This document shows positions 39,805 through 51,645 of a DNA stretch of 64,000 nt, in pieces. The notes under the pieces were generated by a model. That model worked only from the letters and a program-made list of their open reading frames with translations. It ran no database searches and was not told where the DNA came from. The position numbers were made by a program, and so were the translations under genes. Source of the stretch: an uncultured Bradyrhizobium sp. (GTDB taxonomy: Bacteria > Pseudomonadota > Alphaproteobacteria > Rhizobiales > Xanthobacteraceae); contig NZ_CANSMR010000011.1 in assembly GCF_947648125.1 (NCBI RefSeq), positions 124,001-188,000 on the forward strand. Direction: 5' to 3'. Each line of letters opens with the position of its first letter. The first letter of the stretch is position 1.

Positions 39805-39968
39805 CCGGAGTGCCTTTCGCTTTCATTTGACGGGTTTTCGTCACCCAAGCCGGAGGTCCCTGTTCCCGAAGCCGGCATGTTGCGCTTGATTTTCGCCGCC
39901 CAAAGCACGATATCCCGGGCAGCAATCCCCAAGATTTGAACCGACGCGAGTTTTCGAGAAGGCAAGCC

Positions 39969-40574
39969 ATGACCGATCCGAACCGGGCCAATGACAATAC
40001 CGAGAATTCGGCGCCGACGGGTGAGCCCGTGGTCTCGAAGCCCTACGTCATGCCTGACGATCCCGAGGCGGGGTCGGCCGAGGCGCTGGCCAAGGAACTC
40101 GCCGAGGCGAAGGACCGCACACTGCGCACGCTGGCCGAGATGGAGAACCTCCGTCAGCGCACCCGCCGCGAGGTTGCCGACGCCAAGACCTATGGCATCA
40201 CCGGCTTCGCCCGCGACGTGCTCGACATCGCCGACAATCTGCAGCGCGCGCTCGACGCCGTGCCGGCCGAGACCAAGGAAGCCGCCGATCCCGGCCTGAA
40301 GGCGCTGATCGAAGGCGTCGAGCTGACCGAGCGTTCGCTGCTCAACGCGCTGGAGAAGAACGGCGTGAAGAAGTTCGATCCGATCGGCGAAAAGTTCGAT
40401 CCGAACTTCCAGCAGGCGATGTTCGAGGTGCCGGACACTTCGGTGCCGTCGGGCACGGTGGTGCAGGTCGTGCAGGCGGGCTACATGATCGGCGAGCGCA
40501 TCCTGCGTCCGGCGCTGGTCGGCGTCTCCAAGGGTGGCGCCAAGGCTGCCCCCAGCGCCGACATCACGGTCTAA
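39969..40574 (+). CDS. grpE: GrpE nucleotide-exchange factor
   Basis: ADP-release factor for DnaK. The 201-residue protein has the long helical segment ([20 protein letters not shown]) followed by the beta-domain with [20 protein letters not shown]. Start ATG 39969. The pair hrcA-grpE is a standard order, with dnaK-dnaJ 4 kb away. Confidence 0.97.
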   Translation: MTDPNRANDNTENSAPTGEPVVSKPYVMPDDPEAGSAEALAKELAEAKDRTLRTLAEMENLRQRTRREVADAKTYGITGFARDVLDIADNLQRALDAVPAETKEAADPGLKALIEGVELTERSLLNALEKNGVKKFDPIGEKFDPNFQQAMFEVPDTSVPSGTVVQVVQAGYMIGERILRPALVGVSKGGAKAAPSADITV

Positions 40575-40607
40575 TCTGTCCTACTCCTGTCGTGGAGGTG
40601 TGAGCGC

Positions 40608-40629
40608 GCTGCCGTGGCTTCACGGCAGC
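40608..40629. terminator. Hairpin between grpE and the VOC gene
   Basis: GCTGCCGTG-GCTT-CACGGCAGC, a perfect 9-bp stem with a 4-base loop. It straddles the VOC gene's stop codon, between convergent genes, and probably acts as a shared transcript end although no T run follows. Confidence 0.6.
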
Positions 40630-41045
40630 GGCTTCTCATGCGCCTTCGGCCAATAGGTGCCGAAGCTCCAGAGATTTCCTTCCGGGTCGCGACAGGCGAA
40701 ATCACGGCTGCCATAGTCGGTATCACGCAGTTCCATTTCGATCTTGGCACCCGCCGTGCGGGCCTTCGCGTGCAGGGCGTCGGGATCGTCGACGGCGATG
40801 TAGATTGAATCGGTGCGGCGGCCGGTGACATCGCCGACCAGCTTGCCATAGGCATCGTCGCGGCTCTGGCCCAGCATCAGCATCGAGGAACCGTAGGCGA
40901 GCTCGGCATGGTGGATCACGCCGCGGTCGCGGTAGACCACGCGCTCGGTGAATCCGATCACTGTCTTGAGCCAACCGATCATCGCCTCGGCGTCCTTGCA
41001 GCGCAGGGTCGGATAGATGCGTGGGGGTTCGATGTCGTGCGTCAT
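40620..41045 (-). CDS. VOC-superfamily (glyoxalase/bleomycin-resistance-like) protein
   Basis: A 141-residue protein with paired beta-alpha-beta-beta-beta units: IYPTLRCKDAEAMIGWL opens the first and DSIYIAVDDPDALHAKARTAG the second; FACRDPEGNLWSFGTYW is the usual metal-site C-terminal strand. The fold covers glyoxalases, dioxygenases and resistance proteins; substrate cannot be stated. Confidence 0.85.
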   Translation of the reverse strand: MTHDIEPPRIYPTLRCKDAEAMIGWLKTVIGFTERVVYRDRGVIHHAELAYGSSMLMLGQSRDDAYGKLVGDVTGRRTDSIYIAVDDPDALHAKARTAGAKIEMELRDTDYGSRDFACRDPEGNLWSFGTYWPKAHEKPLP

Positions 41046-41113
41046 GGCGGCTCACCTCGTTGGCTGATGGCGCCACTCTGCACGAGACAATGCGGCTTCG
41101 GCTTGAAGGTTTG

Positions 41114-41968
41114 TTACCAGTCGGCCAGCAGCTCGCCGGAATGGGATAGCCGGCTGTCGGTCAACGTCAGGCGGCGCGCCCAGGCGGTCGGTGATTCCCC
41201 GGCAAACTCGACGAATTCGCGGGCGAGATGGGCTTGATCGGCGTAGCCGCTCTCCGCAGCGATTGCGGCCCAGCCGTGGGCTGTGCCAGCCTGCGCAAGC
41301 CGGCAAGCCCGATGAAAGCGCATCATGCGCGCCACCGGCTTGGGTGCGAGGCCAAGCTCGGATCGAAACCGGCCAGCGAGGTGTTTGCGGCTCCAACCGA
41401 TCTCCGAAGCGATCGCCGTGATCCGGGCGGTGCCGCCCGATCGCGCCAACATTCGATAAGCGAACGCGACTTCCTCGGACGGTCGGCGGCCGAGGCGGCG
41501 AAGCACGAAATCCTCGATCAGGTCAAAGCGGCGCCGCCAGCAAGGTACGGCGCCGATTTGCTCGCGCAGCCGCCGTCCGTCGCGGCCCAGTACATCGCCA
41601 AGATCGACCATGCGCCCGGTGAGCTCGGCAATGGCGCCGCCGAAGAAGCGATAGGCGCCAAGCGGCGTGAAATCCACCTGCACGGATTCGGCGCGGCCGT
41701 CGGACTCGATGTTAACGGGTCCGGCATGCAGTCCGGCCGTGAAACTCAGCTGACGGTCGGATGGTCCAGGCTGACGCGCGAGCGCGATCAGATAGGGCGA
41801 GCCGAAGCTGATGATCAACGGCACGATCAGCGGTGCGGTCTGGCGGTGGAAGAAGTGGCCTGCCGCGGTCTCGCGGTAACCGGTAATTCCGACAATCAGG
41901 CCTGTCATGCGCGGCGACGGCGGGCGCCGCGCGAAGTCGAATGCGACGGGGGCCTCGAGCTCGGCCAT
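41114..41968 (-). CDS. AraC-family transcriptional regulator
   Basis: A 284-residue protein starting at MAELEAPVAFDF; reading further upstream only shadows the preceding gene. The N-terminal sensor part is followed by a C-terminal HTH_18 domain at about residues 190-275 (ITAIASEIGWSRKHLAGRFR and AAIAAESGYADQAHLAREF). It lies 20 bp behind the nicotinamidase-like gene in the same direction, so the two probably form one unit. Target unknown. Confidence 0.88.
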   Translation of the reverse strand: MAELEAPVAFDFARRPPSPRMTGLIVGITGYRETAAGHFFHRQTAPLIVPLIISFGSPYLIALARQPGPSDRQLSFTAGLHAGPVNIESDGRAESVQVDFTPLGAYRFFGGAIAELTGRMVDLGDVLGRDGRRLREQIGAVPCWRRRFDLIEDFVLRRLGRRPSEEVAFAYRMLARSGGTARITAIASEIGWSRKHLAGRFRSELGLAPKPVARMMRFHRACRLAQAGTAHGWAAIAAESGYADQAHLAREFVEFAGESPTAWARRLTLTDSRLSHSGELLADW

Positions 41969-41988
41969 GTGAATCTCGCGCGGAATGC

Positions 41989-42699
41989 CTACGCGATGTC
42001 CGACGACTGGATCCGCTTGACGCCGGCCTTGTCCATGTCGGCCCAGGCCTTGGCGAGCGATCCCTGCGTGTCGATGCCGCGGCAGGCGTCCTCCACGACA
42101 TAGGTTTCGAAGCCGGCCTTGCGGGCATCGAGCGCGGTCCAAGCCACGCAGAAATCGGTGGCGAGCCCGGCCACGAAAACCCGCTCGACATTGCGCGCCT
42201 TCAGATAGGCGGCGAGCCCGGTGGTGGTTTTTCCGTCGGCTTCGGTGAAGGCGGAGTAGCTGTCGACGTCCTTGTGAAAGCCCTTGCGGATGATCAGCTC
42301 GGCCTGCGGGATCGCGAGCTCCTTGGACAGCGAGGCGCCGTCAGTGCCCTGCACGCAGTGGTCCGGCCACAGCACCTGCTTGCCGTAGGCAAGGTCGATG
42401 GTCTCGAACGGCTTCTTGCCGGCATGGACCGAGGCAAACGAGACGTGTCCGGGCGTGTGCCAGTCCTGCGTCATCACCACATTGGCAAAGCTCTTGGCGA
42501 TCTTGTTGATGACAGGCACCACCTGCTCACCGTCCTTCACCGCGAGGCTGCCGCCGGGCAGGAAGCAGTTCTGGACGTCGATCACGAGCAGCGCGGAGCC
42601 ATCGTCGGGCTTGATCGCCGCCGCCCAGAGACTTTTCGGAACCAGGGTCGCAAGCGCCAACGTGCCGAGGCCTGCAACTATCTGTCGTCGATCCAACAT
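41989..42699 (-). CDS. Nicotinamidase/isochorismatase-like cysteine hydrolase with exported N-terminus
   Basis: A 236-residue PncA-type enzyme. The catalytic Asp is in LLVIDVQNCFLPGG and the Cys in ATDFCVAW; metal ligands are in TQDWHTPGHVSF, and the KQVLWPDHCVQGT block is present. It converts nicotinamide to nicotinate. The start at 42699 gives MLDRRQIVAGLGTLALATL, a Tat-like signal not found in E. coli PncA, which suggests periplasmic action. Linked to the AraC gene downstream. Confidence 0.88.
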   Translation of the reverse strand: MLDRRQIVAGLGTLALATLVPKSLWAAAIKPDDGSALLVIDVQNCFLPGGSLAVKDGEQVVPVINKIAKSFANVVMTQDWHTPGHVSFASVHAGKKPFETIDLAYGKQVLWPDHCVQGTDGASLSKELAIPQAELIIRKGFHKDVDSYSAFTEADGKTTTGLAAYLKARNVERVFVAGLATDFCVAWTALDARKAGFETYVVEDACRGIDTQGSLAKAWADMDKAGVKRIQSSDIA

Positions 42700-42782
42700 C
42701 GCGCCCCTCCTCGCTTTGATACCGCGCGAGGAGGCTAGTTCCGTTCGTGGACCTGCGAAAGTCCGATTTTTCGAAAGACCGA

Positions 42783-43718
42783 TTAGCCGCGCGGCTGGAT
42801 GCCGTCGCGGACCGCGCGGAAGCGTGGGAAGGCCGTCTCCCAATCGGTGCGCGGCGAGCTACCGATGATCCGCACCGATGTCTGCGCGCCGAACCGCAGC
42901 CACTGCACGATGGTCACCGGGGTGTTGTCCTTGCCGCTGATGGCGTCGATCCGCGTTTCGAAGCCGGGCTGGCCGTCGATCCGGATCGGTTCGGACATGG
43001 TGATCCGCCCGTCGCGCACGCCGGGGATCGTGGTGGCGATCTGCTGGGCAAAGCGGCCGCGATCGTCGGGTGTGGCCGGTGCCGAAGCGATGACGCCGAG
43101 CAGCATGAAGGGCTTGGCCTCAAGGGCCTTGTCGTCGCCGTCGGCCATCAGCAGCGCAGCGCCCGGCGCCAGCATCCGGATATTCTTGAAACTGCTGAGC
43201 TCGGTGACCTTGAACGGCATCATAGCGAGCTGCTCGTCGACCGGCACCTCCTTGCGGATTTCGGCGGAGGCGAACATCTGCCGGACGGCGTCGTCGGTGT
43301 AGATCTTGCTCGCGTTCTCCGGCACCTGCACCGCGACATAACCGGAGAAGGTCGGCCCCGGCAGGATCATGGAATAGCGCCGCACATTGCTGGCGCCGTC
43401 GCGGGCGCTCTCCACGGTGTAGTAGGCGAGGCCGGCCGGCGTCTCGAGGCTCTCGGGCTTGATGTTTCCGGTGCCGGCGGGGTTGGCCTTGAAGGCGGTC
43501 ACGACCTCGTTGTAGGCGTCCGCGGGCAGGTCGGCGATCAGGACCTTGACGCCCTGATCCTCGGTCTCGAAGCCGATGAAGGATTTGGCGCGGACGAGGC
43601 CCACCAGCGGTTTCATCCCGACATGAGCGCCCGGCGGAAACACCACGTCGGCGGCAAAGCCACGACAGGTGGCAGCAATCAGCAAGGCAACCGCAACGAG
43701 AACTCGAAAAGGCGTCAT
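42783..43718 (-). CDS. Exported protein of unknown function
   Basis: A 311-residue protein with a Sec signal (MTPFRVLVAVALLIAATCRG, cleavage near AAD). The rest is beta-rich, with FPPGAHVGMKPLVGL and repeated charged strands, and has no recognised domain. It is on the same strand as the nicotinamidase gene, 83 bp away. The long gap upstream (to dnaK) holds its promoter. Confidence 0.75.
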   Translation of the reverse strand: MTPFRVLVAVALLIAATCRGFAADVVFPPGAHVGMKPLVGLVRAKSFIGFETEDQGVKVLIADLPADAYNEVVTAFKANPAGTGNIKPESLETPAGLAYYTVESARDGASNVRRYSMILPGPTFSGYVAVQVPENASKIYTDDAVRQMFASAEIRKEVPVDEQLAMMPFKVTELSSFKNIRMLAPGAALLMADGDDKALEAKPFMLLGVIASAPATPDDRGRFAQQIATTIPGVRDGRITMSEPIRIDGQPGFETRIDAISGKDNTPVTIVQWLRFGAQTSVRIIGSSPRTDWETAFPRFRAVRDGIQPRG

Positions 43719-44159
43719 GGGGATCTACCGGTTTTGCTTGGTGGCCGCGCAACGGGGCCGGTGCAGGGCTGGATGGCCTCTTTCAGTCGGACCGCTTTTA
43801 GCGGTTTTGATGGCCCTGCAACAGGCCGCCAAATCTCCGCTCCGGGCCCGCAGGCTCGATTCCATGGGCATTTCGCCTTGATTGGCAGGCACTTTCCAGT
43901 TTCCCGACGTTTCCAGGAACGCTCACCCGCGGCCGCCAGCGGCCAAACAGCGCGCCCCCGACCCGTGCGCCGCTCTCGCATACGACGTTTGTGAGTGTTC
44001 ACTCAACAGCGCTGACGTCGCGCCGCGAATGTTGCGGTCGGCGACGGGCGGCATCATTGCCGATTTGTTAACTTGGTCTGGGCTTGAACCGGGGCCGCAG
44101 CCGGACTGACACAATCTTTCAAACGTCAGTCTTTTCAGGCCTCAACGTTGCGTCCAGTC
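43719..44159. other. Long gap upstream of dnaK
   Basis: About 440 bp without a supported gene. It carries the promoter of the 42783 gene on the minus strand and leader DNA of dnaK on the other. It is GC-rich until about 43960, then more mixed. No CIRCE box (TTAGCACTC-N9-GAGTGCTAA) is seen. Confidence 0.5.
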
Positions 44160-44188
44160 CTTGCGGGCAGGACCCTCTCTCCTATATC
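44160..44188 (+). promoter_or_regulatory. RpoH-type heat-shock promoter of dnaK
   Basis: CTTG at 44160-44163, a 17-base spacer, then CCTATAT at 44181-44187. This fits the alphaproteobacterial RpoH consensus recalled as CTTG-N17/18-CYTATMT. It lies about 100 bp before the dnaK start. It agrees with RpoH control of dnaK in rhizobia. Confidence 0.7.
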
Positions 44189-44292
44189 AGGCTCACCGTC
44201 GCAATATCGCGAGTATGTGAACGTCTGGGGGTTCGGTACGGAGCGCCGTCAGGGCCCAACCAACCTGCCGTAGCAAAGAGGATATCAAAACC

Positions 44293-46194
<1,902 letters not shown>

Positions 46195-46364
46195 GCGGGC
46201 TTGCGATCATGACCCTCACACCAAAGAGCACGCGACGCGTCTCGGAGGAGTGGGGGTCATTTTTCTTTAAGGCGATCGCTGCATCTTCCAGACAGGCGCA
46301 ATCCTTGACGCAATGCTTTGCGCAATCCTTGGCGATCGCGACGAACTTCGGACGGAATTGAAGG

Positions 46365-47495
46365 ATGTCCACCAAGCGCTGCTATTACGAGACCCTCGAG
46401 GTCGAGCGGAACGCGGACGAGACCAAGCTGAAATCGGCTTTCCGCAAGCTCGCGATGAAATGGCATCCGGACAAGAATCCGGGCGACGCCACCAGCGAGG
46501 TCCGGTTCAAGGAAATCAACGAAGCCTATGAGGTGCTGAAGGACGGCGACAAACGCGCCGCCTATGACCGCTTCGGCCATGCCGCCTTCGAGCAAGGCAT
46601 GGGCGGTGGCGGTCCCGGGTTCGGCGCCGGCTTCGCCTCTTCCTTCTCCGATATCTTCGAGGATCTGTTCGGCATGGCCGGGCAGCGCCGCGGCGGCGGC
46701 GGCCGCGAACGCGGTGCCGACCTGCGCTACAACATGGAAATCACGCTCGAGGAGGCCTTCCAGGGCAAGACCGCGCAGATTGAGATCCCGGTCTCGGTCA
46801 CCTGCGAATCCTGCTCCGGCACCGGCGCCAAGGCCGGCACCAAGCCGAAGACCTGCTCGCATTGCGGTGGCGCCGGCCGTATCCGGCAGGCTCAGGGCTT
46901 CTTCACGCTGGAGCGGACCTGTCCCGGCTGTCAGGGCCGCGGCCAGATGATCGAGGACGCCTGCACCTCCTGCGCCGGTTCCGGCCGGGTGACACGCGAG
47001 CGCACGCTGTCGGTCAACATTCCTCCGGGTGTCGAGGACGGCACCCGTATTCGTCTCGCCGGCGAAGGCGAGGCCGGTGTCCGCGGCGGCCCGCCCGGCG
47101 ACCTCTACATCTTCCTGTCGCTGACCACGCACCAGTTCTTCCAGCGCGACGGCGCCGACCTGCACTGCCGCGTGCCGATCTCGATGGTCACCGCAGCCCT
47201 CGGTGGCGAGTTCGAGGTGCCGACCATCGACAAGGGCAAGACCAAGGTGAAGGTGCCGGCTGGGACCCAGTCCAGCCGCCGATTCCGCATCGCATCAAAG
47301 GGTATGCCGGTGCTCCGCTCGCGCCAGACCGGCGACATGTATGTCCAGGTTGTGGTCGAAACGCCGCAGAATCTGACCAAGAAGCAGCAAGAATTGCTGA
47401 TGGAGTTCGAAAAACTCTCGTCCGGTGCAACGCAACCGGAGGCAGCGGGTTTCTTCTCTAAGGTCAAGGACTTCTTCGGAAGCCGCACCGTCTAG
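46365..47495 (+). CDS. dnaJ: DnaJ Hsp40 co-chaperone
   Basis: A 376-residue type I DnaJ. The J domain has the HPD motif (MKWHPDKNP), then a Gly/Phe-rich region, four zinc-finger CxxCxGxG repeats ([32 protein letters not shown]) and the substrate-binding C-terminal domain. Downstream of dnaK by 170 bp, so probably with its own leader or coupled through readthrough. Confidence 0.98.
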   Translation: MSTKRCYYETLEVERNADETKLKSAFRKLAMKWHPDKNPGDATSEVRFKEINEAYEVLKDGDKRAAYDRFGHAAFEQGMGGGGPGFGAGFASSFSDIFEDLFGMAGQRRGGGGRERGADLRYNMEITLEEAFQGKTAQIEIPVSVTCESCSGTGAKAGTKPKTCSHCGGAGRIRQAQGFFTLERTCPGCQGRGQMIEDACTSCAGSGRVTRERTLSVNIPPGVEDGTRIRLAGEGEAGVRGGPPGDLYIFLSLTTHQFFQRDGADLHCRVPISMVTAALGGEFEVPTIDKGKTKVKVPAGTQSSRRFRIASKGMPVLRSRQTGDMYVQVVVETPQNLTKKQQELLMEFEKLSSGATQPEAAGFFSKVKDFFGSRTV

Positions 47496-47595
47496 CCGTA
47501 GTCGTTATGCTTGACCGTAACGACTTCGATCTATACGTGTTTGTGACTGTTTTCTGACAACCGCTCGATTGTGCGCGGTCCCGCCTGGTAGCGAC

Positions 47596-48198
47596 ATGCC
47601 TCTGCAATCGTCCGTGCGTGCGTCGAAGAAGCCCCTCCGTCTCGACGACGAGGTTCGATTTCTCCGTTCATGGATCGAGAAGCCGCTGCATATGGGCGCG
47701 GTGATGCCGTCCGGGCGGCTGCTTGCACGCACCATGGCGCAATATGTCGATCCCGAGTCCGAAGGACCGGTTGTCGAGCTCGGACCTGGCACCGGTGCGA
47801 TCACCAATGCGCTGATCGAGCATGGCGTCGATCAGAAGCGTCTCGTCCTGGTTGAGTACAATCCCGGCTTCTGTGCGCTGCTGCGCGAGCGCTATCCGCA
47901 GGCCAAGGTGGTTCAGGGCGACGCCTACAGGCTGCGCGATACGTTGTGGGATGTCATGGAGTCGCCGGCCTCGGCCGTCGTCTCCGGCCTGCCGCTGGTC
48001 ACCAAGCCGATGCTGACCCGCCTGAAGCTGGTCCGCGACGCCTTCCTGGCCCTCGCGCCCGGTGCGCCGTTCGTCCAGTTCACCTATTCGGTGGCGCCGC
48101 CGATTCCGAAGTCGCTGCCCGGCGTGTCCACAGAGGCGTCCGAGCGGATCTGGATGAACCTTCCGCCCGCGCGGGTCTGGGTGTATCGCAAGGGCTGA
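47596..48198 (+). CDS. pmtA: PmtA-type phospholipid N-methyltransferase
   Basis: SAM-dependent methyltransferase acting in the phosphatidylethanolamine to phosphatidylcholine route, important in rhizobia. The 200-residue protein starts at MPLQSSVRASKKPLRL (47596) and has the SAM motif VVELGPGTGAITNAL and VVQGDAYRLRDTL. A pmtA gene after dnaK-dnaJ is a known rhizobial arrangement. Its substrate is assigned by this context and family resemblance. Confidence 0.87.
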   Translation: MPLQSSVRASKKPLRLDDEVRFLRSWIEKPLHMGAVMPSGRLLARTMAQYVDPESEGPVVELGPGTGAITNALIEHGVDQKRLVLVEYNPGFCALLRERYPQAKVVQGDAYRLRDTLWDVMESPASAVVSGLPLVTKPMLTRLKLVRDAFLALAPGAPFVQFTYSVAPPIPKSLPGVSTEASERIWMNLPPARVWVYRKG

Positions 48199-48249
48199 TC
48201 ATCGCCCTGCGTCGTCGCGCCGGGTCGACGACCCAACCGCGATTGCCAA

Positions 48250-48828
48250 ATGTCCGCGCTGAAAATCCTCGTGATCCCTGGATCGCTTCGATCAGGCTCG
48301 CTCAATGCGAAGCTGGCCGCCGTGCTGGCGCAGGAGCTCGCGCAGTCAGGGGCCGACGTCACCCGCATCTCGCTCGGCGATTTTCCGCTGCCGATCTATG
48401 ATGGCGATTTGCAGGCCAAATCGGGCGTGCCGCAGCACGCCGTCAATCTGAAGCGGATGATCGGAGCCCATCATGGCGTGCTGATCGTGACGCCGGAATA
48501 CAATTCCTCGGTGCCGGCGCTGGTGAAGAACACGATCGACTGGGTCAGCCGCGTGCAGGATCCGCACGAGACCCGTGGCCAGGTGTTCCACGGCCGCGCC
48601 TTCGCGATCGCAGCGGCATCCGGCAACCGGCTCGGCGGCACGCGCGCGCTGGCGGCGTTGCGCCTGATCCTGACCGCGTGCCATGCCACCGTGATCCCGA
48701 ACCAGCTCGCGCTGTCATTCGCCGAGCAGGCCTATGACGACATGGATCGTCTGAAGCACCAGGCCGACATCGACACGATGCGGGCGCTGGTGCGGCAGCT
48801 GATCGACCATTCCCAACGCATGATGTGA
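48250..48828 (+). CDS. NADPH-dependent FMN reductase-family protein
   Basis: A 192-residue flavodoxin-like protein. ILVIPGSLRSGSLNAKLA carries the FMN phosphate loop, and VTPEYNSSVPALVKNTIDW is the family signature. Likely NAD(P)H:quinone or chromate/azo reductase type; physiological acceptor unknown. Confidence 0.9.
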   Translation: MSALKILVIPGSLRSGSLNAKLAAVLAQELAQSGADVTRISLGDFPLPIYDGDLQAKSGVPQHAVNLKRMIGAHHGVLIVTPEYNSSVPALVKNTIDWVSRVQDPHETRGQVFHGRAFAIAAASGNRLGGTRALAALRLILTACHATVIPNQLALSFAEQAYDDMDRLKHQADIDTMRALVRQLIDHSQRMM

Positions 48829-48834
48829 GGTGAC

Positions 48835-49545
48835 ATGCAGCCAGCCAAGATCGCTCCGAAAGACCGGTTGATTGTGGCGCTCGATCTGCCGTCGGTCGCC
48901 AGCGCAGAGGCGATGATCGACAGGCTCGGCGATGCCGTCACCTTCTACAAGATCGGCTATCAGCTCGGTTACGCCGGCGGCCTTACGCTGGCGAAGCAGC
49001 TCGCCGGCAGCGGCAAGAAGGTCTTTCTCGATCTCAAGATGCACGACATCGGCAACACGGTGGCACGCGGGGTCGAAAGCGTTGCCGCTCTCGGCGCGAC
49101 CTTTCTCACCGTGCATGCCTATCCGCAGACCATGAAGGCGGCGGTCGAGGCGCGTGCTGGCTCCGGCCTGAAAATTCTCGCGGTGACGGTGCTGACGTCC
49201 TATGACGATAGCGACCTGCACGCGGCGGGCTATCGCCTCAACGTCTCCGAGCTCGTCGAAGCGCGCGCCAGGCAGGCACAGGCGCTCGGTGTCGACGGCC
49301 TCGTCAGCTCACCCGAGGAGGCCGCCGCGTTGCGCAAGATCGTGGGCGATCGGATGAACCTGGTGACGCCGGGCATTCGCCCCGCGGGCTCGGCGACTGG
49401 TGACCAGAAGCGCATCATGACGCCGGCCCGCGCCATTGCCGCCGGCGCCGATTATCTCGTGGTCGGACGTCCGGTGATGGAAGCCGCCGATCCGAAGGCC
49501 GCGGCCGAAGCCATTCACACCGAGATCGCCCAGGCGCTCGCCTGA
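48835..49545 (+). CDS. pyrF: Orotidine 5'-phosphate decarboxylase
   Basis: Final step of UMP synthesis. The 236-residue protein has the catalytic Asp/Lys array [13 protein letters not shown] (Asp, Lys and Asp) and the phosphate loop LVVGRPV. It starts 6 bp after the reductase. Confidence 0.97.
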   Translation: MQPAKIAPKDRLIVALDLPSVASAEAMIDRLGDAVTFYKIGYQLGYAGGLTLAKQLAGSGKKVFLDLKMHDIGNTVARGVESVAALGATFLTVHAYPQTMKAAVEARAGSGLKILAVTVLTSYDDSDLHAAGYRLNVSELVEARARQAQALGVDGLVSSPEEAAALRKIVGDRMNLVTPGIRPAGSATGDQKRIMTPARAIAAGADYLVVGRPVMEAADPKAAAEAIHTEIAQALA

Positions 49546-49568
49546 ATCAACAACAAGGGAGAAGAGAG

Positions 49569-49868
49569 ATGGCGGCGAAGGGATATTGGATCGGACGCGT
49601 CGACGTTCACAATGAGGAGGGCTACAAGCCCTACATGGCGGCCAACCCGGCGATCTTCCAGAAATTCGGCGGCAAGTTCATCGTGCGCGGCGGCAAGTTC
49701 ACCGGCGTGGAGGGCCAGAGCCGCTCGCGCAACGTCGTGATCGAATTCCCGGATTACGCGACCGCGCTCGCTTGCTACCAATCGCCGGAATACCAGGCCA
49801 ACATCAAGGTGCGGCAGCCGCACTCGATCGCCGATCTGATCATCATCGAGGGGCATGACAGCCCGTAG
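49569..49868 (+). CDS. DUF1330-family protein
   Basis: A 99-residue protein with the DUF1330 ferredoxin-like alpha/beta sequence GYWIGRVDVHNEEGYKPY and YQSPEYQANIKVRQPHS. It lies 23 bp after pyrF with a strong GGGAGAAGAGAG ribosome-binding site. Function unknown. Confidence 0.88.
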   Translation: MAAKGYWIGRVDVHNEEGYKPYMAANPAIFQKFGGKFIVRGGKFTGVEGQSRSRNVVIEFPDYATALACYQSPEYQANIKVRQPHSIADLIIIEGHDSP

Positions 49869-49926
49869 CCCGGACACCGGGCCGCCGGTTAGGCTACCCG
49901 GAACAGCCGCCGACGACCGCCGTTTA

Positions 49927-50000
49927 AGCATGATCCCCGCGCAAACGCATTCCGCGTTTGTCGCGAGGGAAAACCGGTTTCCCCTTTGCCGGTTCATGCT
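49927..50000. repeat. REP-like palindrome (GAGCATGATC family, copy 3)
   Basis: AAGCATGATCCCCGCGCAAAC opens it and CCGGTTCATGCT closes it, with an inner inverted pair CGCAAACGCATTCCGCGTTTG. It lies between DUF1330 and dapB. Confidence 0.7.
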
Positions 50001-50024
50001 TTATACGGCGGGGAGAGGTGAGCC

Positions 50025-50837
50025 ATGGCTGACATGCGTCTGATTGTTGCGGGAGCCGGCGGCCGGATGGGCCGCACGCTGACGCGGGTGATTTCCGAAA
50101 CCCCCGGGGCGGTGCTGGTCGGCGCGCTGGAAGCGCCGGGCTCGGAGCTGCTCGGCAAAGACGCCGGCGTGCTCGCCGGCCTTCCCGCCAACGACGTCAA
50201 GCTGTCGGCCGATCTGTGGTCGATGTCGGCGGCTGCCGACGGCATCCTGGATTTCACCGTGCCGGCCGCGACCATCGCCAATGTCGCGATCGCAGCCGAG
50301 CGTGGCCTTGTTCACGTCATCGGCACCACCGGCCTGTCGCAGTCCGACGATGCGGTGATCCGGAGCGTAACCGACCGCGCCATCGTGGTGAAGTCGGGCA
50401 ATATGAGCCTCGGTGTCAATCTGCTCGCCGCGCTGGTCAAGCGCGTCGCGCAATCGCTCGACCAGAGCTTCGACATCGAAATTCTCGAACTGCACCACAA
50501 GTCCAAGATCGATGCGCCGTCGGGCACCGCCTTGATGCTCGGCGAAGCCGCCGCTGCGGGCCGCGGAATCGCGCTGGAGCAGCATTCGGCGCGGGGGCGC
50601 GATGGCCTGACCGGCGCGCGGCGTGCCGGCGATATCGGCTTTGCCTCGCTGCGCGGCGGCACCGCCGCCGGTGATCACAGCGTCATCTTTGCCGGTCCCT
50701 CGGAGCGCATCACGCTCTCGCATCATGCCGAGGATCGCGCGCTGTTCGCGCAGGGCGCGCTGAAGGCGGCGCTGTGGGCGCATGGCAAGAAGCCCGGCAT
50801 GTATTCGATGGCCGACGTTCTCGGGTTGAGCGACTGA
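50025..50837 (+). CDS. dapB: 4-hydroxy-tetrahydrodipicolinate reductase
   Basis: Lysine/diaminopimelate synthesis. The 270-residue protein has NAD(P)-binding [10 protein letters not shown] and the catalytic [14 protein letters not shown], with [10 protein letters not shown] between. The start ATG at 50025 fits the [12 protein letters not shown] opening. Confidence 0.97.
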   Translation: MADMRLIVAGAGGRMGRTLTRVISETPGAVLVGALEAPGSELLGKDAGVLAGLPANDVKLSADLWSMSAAADGILDFTVPAATIANVAIAAERGLVHVIGTTGLSQSDDAVIRSVTDRAIVVKSGNMSLGVNLLAALVKRVAQSLDQSFDIEILELHHKSKIDAPSGTALMLGEAAAAGRGIALEQHSARGRDGLTGARRAGDIGFASLRGGTAAGDHSVIFAGPSERITLSHHAEDRALFAQGALKAALWAHGKKPGMYSMADVLGLSD

Positions 50838-50883
50838 GACCGCTCGACGGAATGAAATCCAGCTAAGCGAAACGGAATCTGAA

Positions 50884-51507
50884 ATGAGTGATCGTCTTCT
50901 TGTGCTCGTTCGTCACGGTCAGAGCGAATGGAATCTGAAGAACCTGTTCACCGGGTGGAAGGACCCCGATCTCACCGAGCAGGGCATCGCTGAAGCCAAG
51001 GACGCCGGCCGCAAGCTGAAGGCGCAGGGCCTGTCGTTCGACGTCGCCTTTACCTCAGACCTGACGCGTGCCCAGCACACGCTGAAGCTGATGCTGGAGC
51101 AGATCGGCCAGACCGGCCTGCCGACCACGAAGAATCTCGCGCTCAATGAACGCGACTACGGCGATCTCTCCGGCCTCAACAAGGACGACGCCCGCAAGAA
51201 ATGGGGCGAGGATCAGGTCCTGGTCTGGCGCCGCTCCTACGACGTGCCGCCGCCCGGCGGCGAGAGCCTGAAGGATACGCTGGCGCGCACGCTGCCCTAT
51301 TATGTGCAGGAGATCCTGCCCGGCGTGCTGCGCGGCCGACGCACGCTGATCGCCGCCCACGGCAATTCGCTGCGTGCGCTGATCATGGTGCTGGAGAAGC
51401 TTTCGCCGGAGCAGATCCTCAAGCGCGAACTCGCGACCGGTGCGCCGGTGGTCTATCGGCTCAACGCTGATTCCACCGTTGCCTCCAAGGTCGATCTCGC
51501 GGGGTAA
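50884..51507 (+). CDS. gpmA: 2,3-bisphosphoglycerate-dependent phosphoglycerate mutase
   Basis: Glycolytic dPGM of 207 residues. The phospho-histidine is in [18 protein letters not shown], the second His in [11 protein letters not shown]. Slightly shorter than E. coli GpmA (250 aa), in line with the alphaproteobacterial form. It lies 46 bp after dapB. Confidence 0.95.
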   Translation: MSDRLLVLVRHGQSEWNLKNLFTGWKDPDLTEQGIAEAKDAGRKLKAQGLSFDVAFTSDLTRAQHTLKLMLEQIGQTGLPTTKNLALNERDYGDLSGLNKDDARKKWGEDQVLVWRRSYDVPPPGGESLKDTLARTLPYYVQEILPGVLRGRRTLIAAHGNSLRALIMVLEKLSPEQILKRELATGAPVVYRLNADSTVASKVDLAG

Positions 51508-51526
51508 GCGGTGGACCTGATCGTTC

Positions 51527-51629
51527 CGTCATCCTGAGGTGCGAGCGGAGCGAGCCTCGAAGGATGCACGGCCACCAGCCGGCCCGTCGACCCTTCGAGA
51601 CGCGCTTCGCGAGCACCTCAGGGTGACGG
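51527..51629. repeat. Dispersed inverted repeat, second copy of the dnaQ-secB type
   Basis: CGTCATCCTGAGGTGCGAGC and GAGCACCTCAGGGTGACGG are outer arms; inner CTCGAAGGATG and CCTTCGAGACGCGC match the copy at 10972-11108. It lies between convergent gpmA and the Ada-like gene, and may act as terminator. Confidence 0.75.
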
Positions 51630-51645
51630 TGAGAGCGCGTTCGAA

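Noticed and set aside
39880-39930. Second RpoH promoter before grpE (CTTGATTTTCGCCGCCC).
   Set aside because: The -10 part (ACGATAT) departs from CYTATMT at several positions.
41969-42142. Upstream extension of the AraC gene.
   Set aside because: These codons only read the nicotinamidase gene in another frame; MAELEAPV is a proper start.
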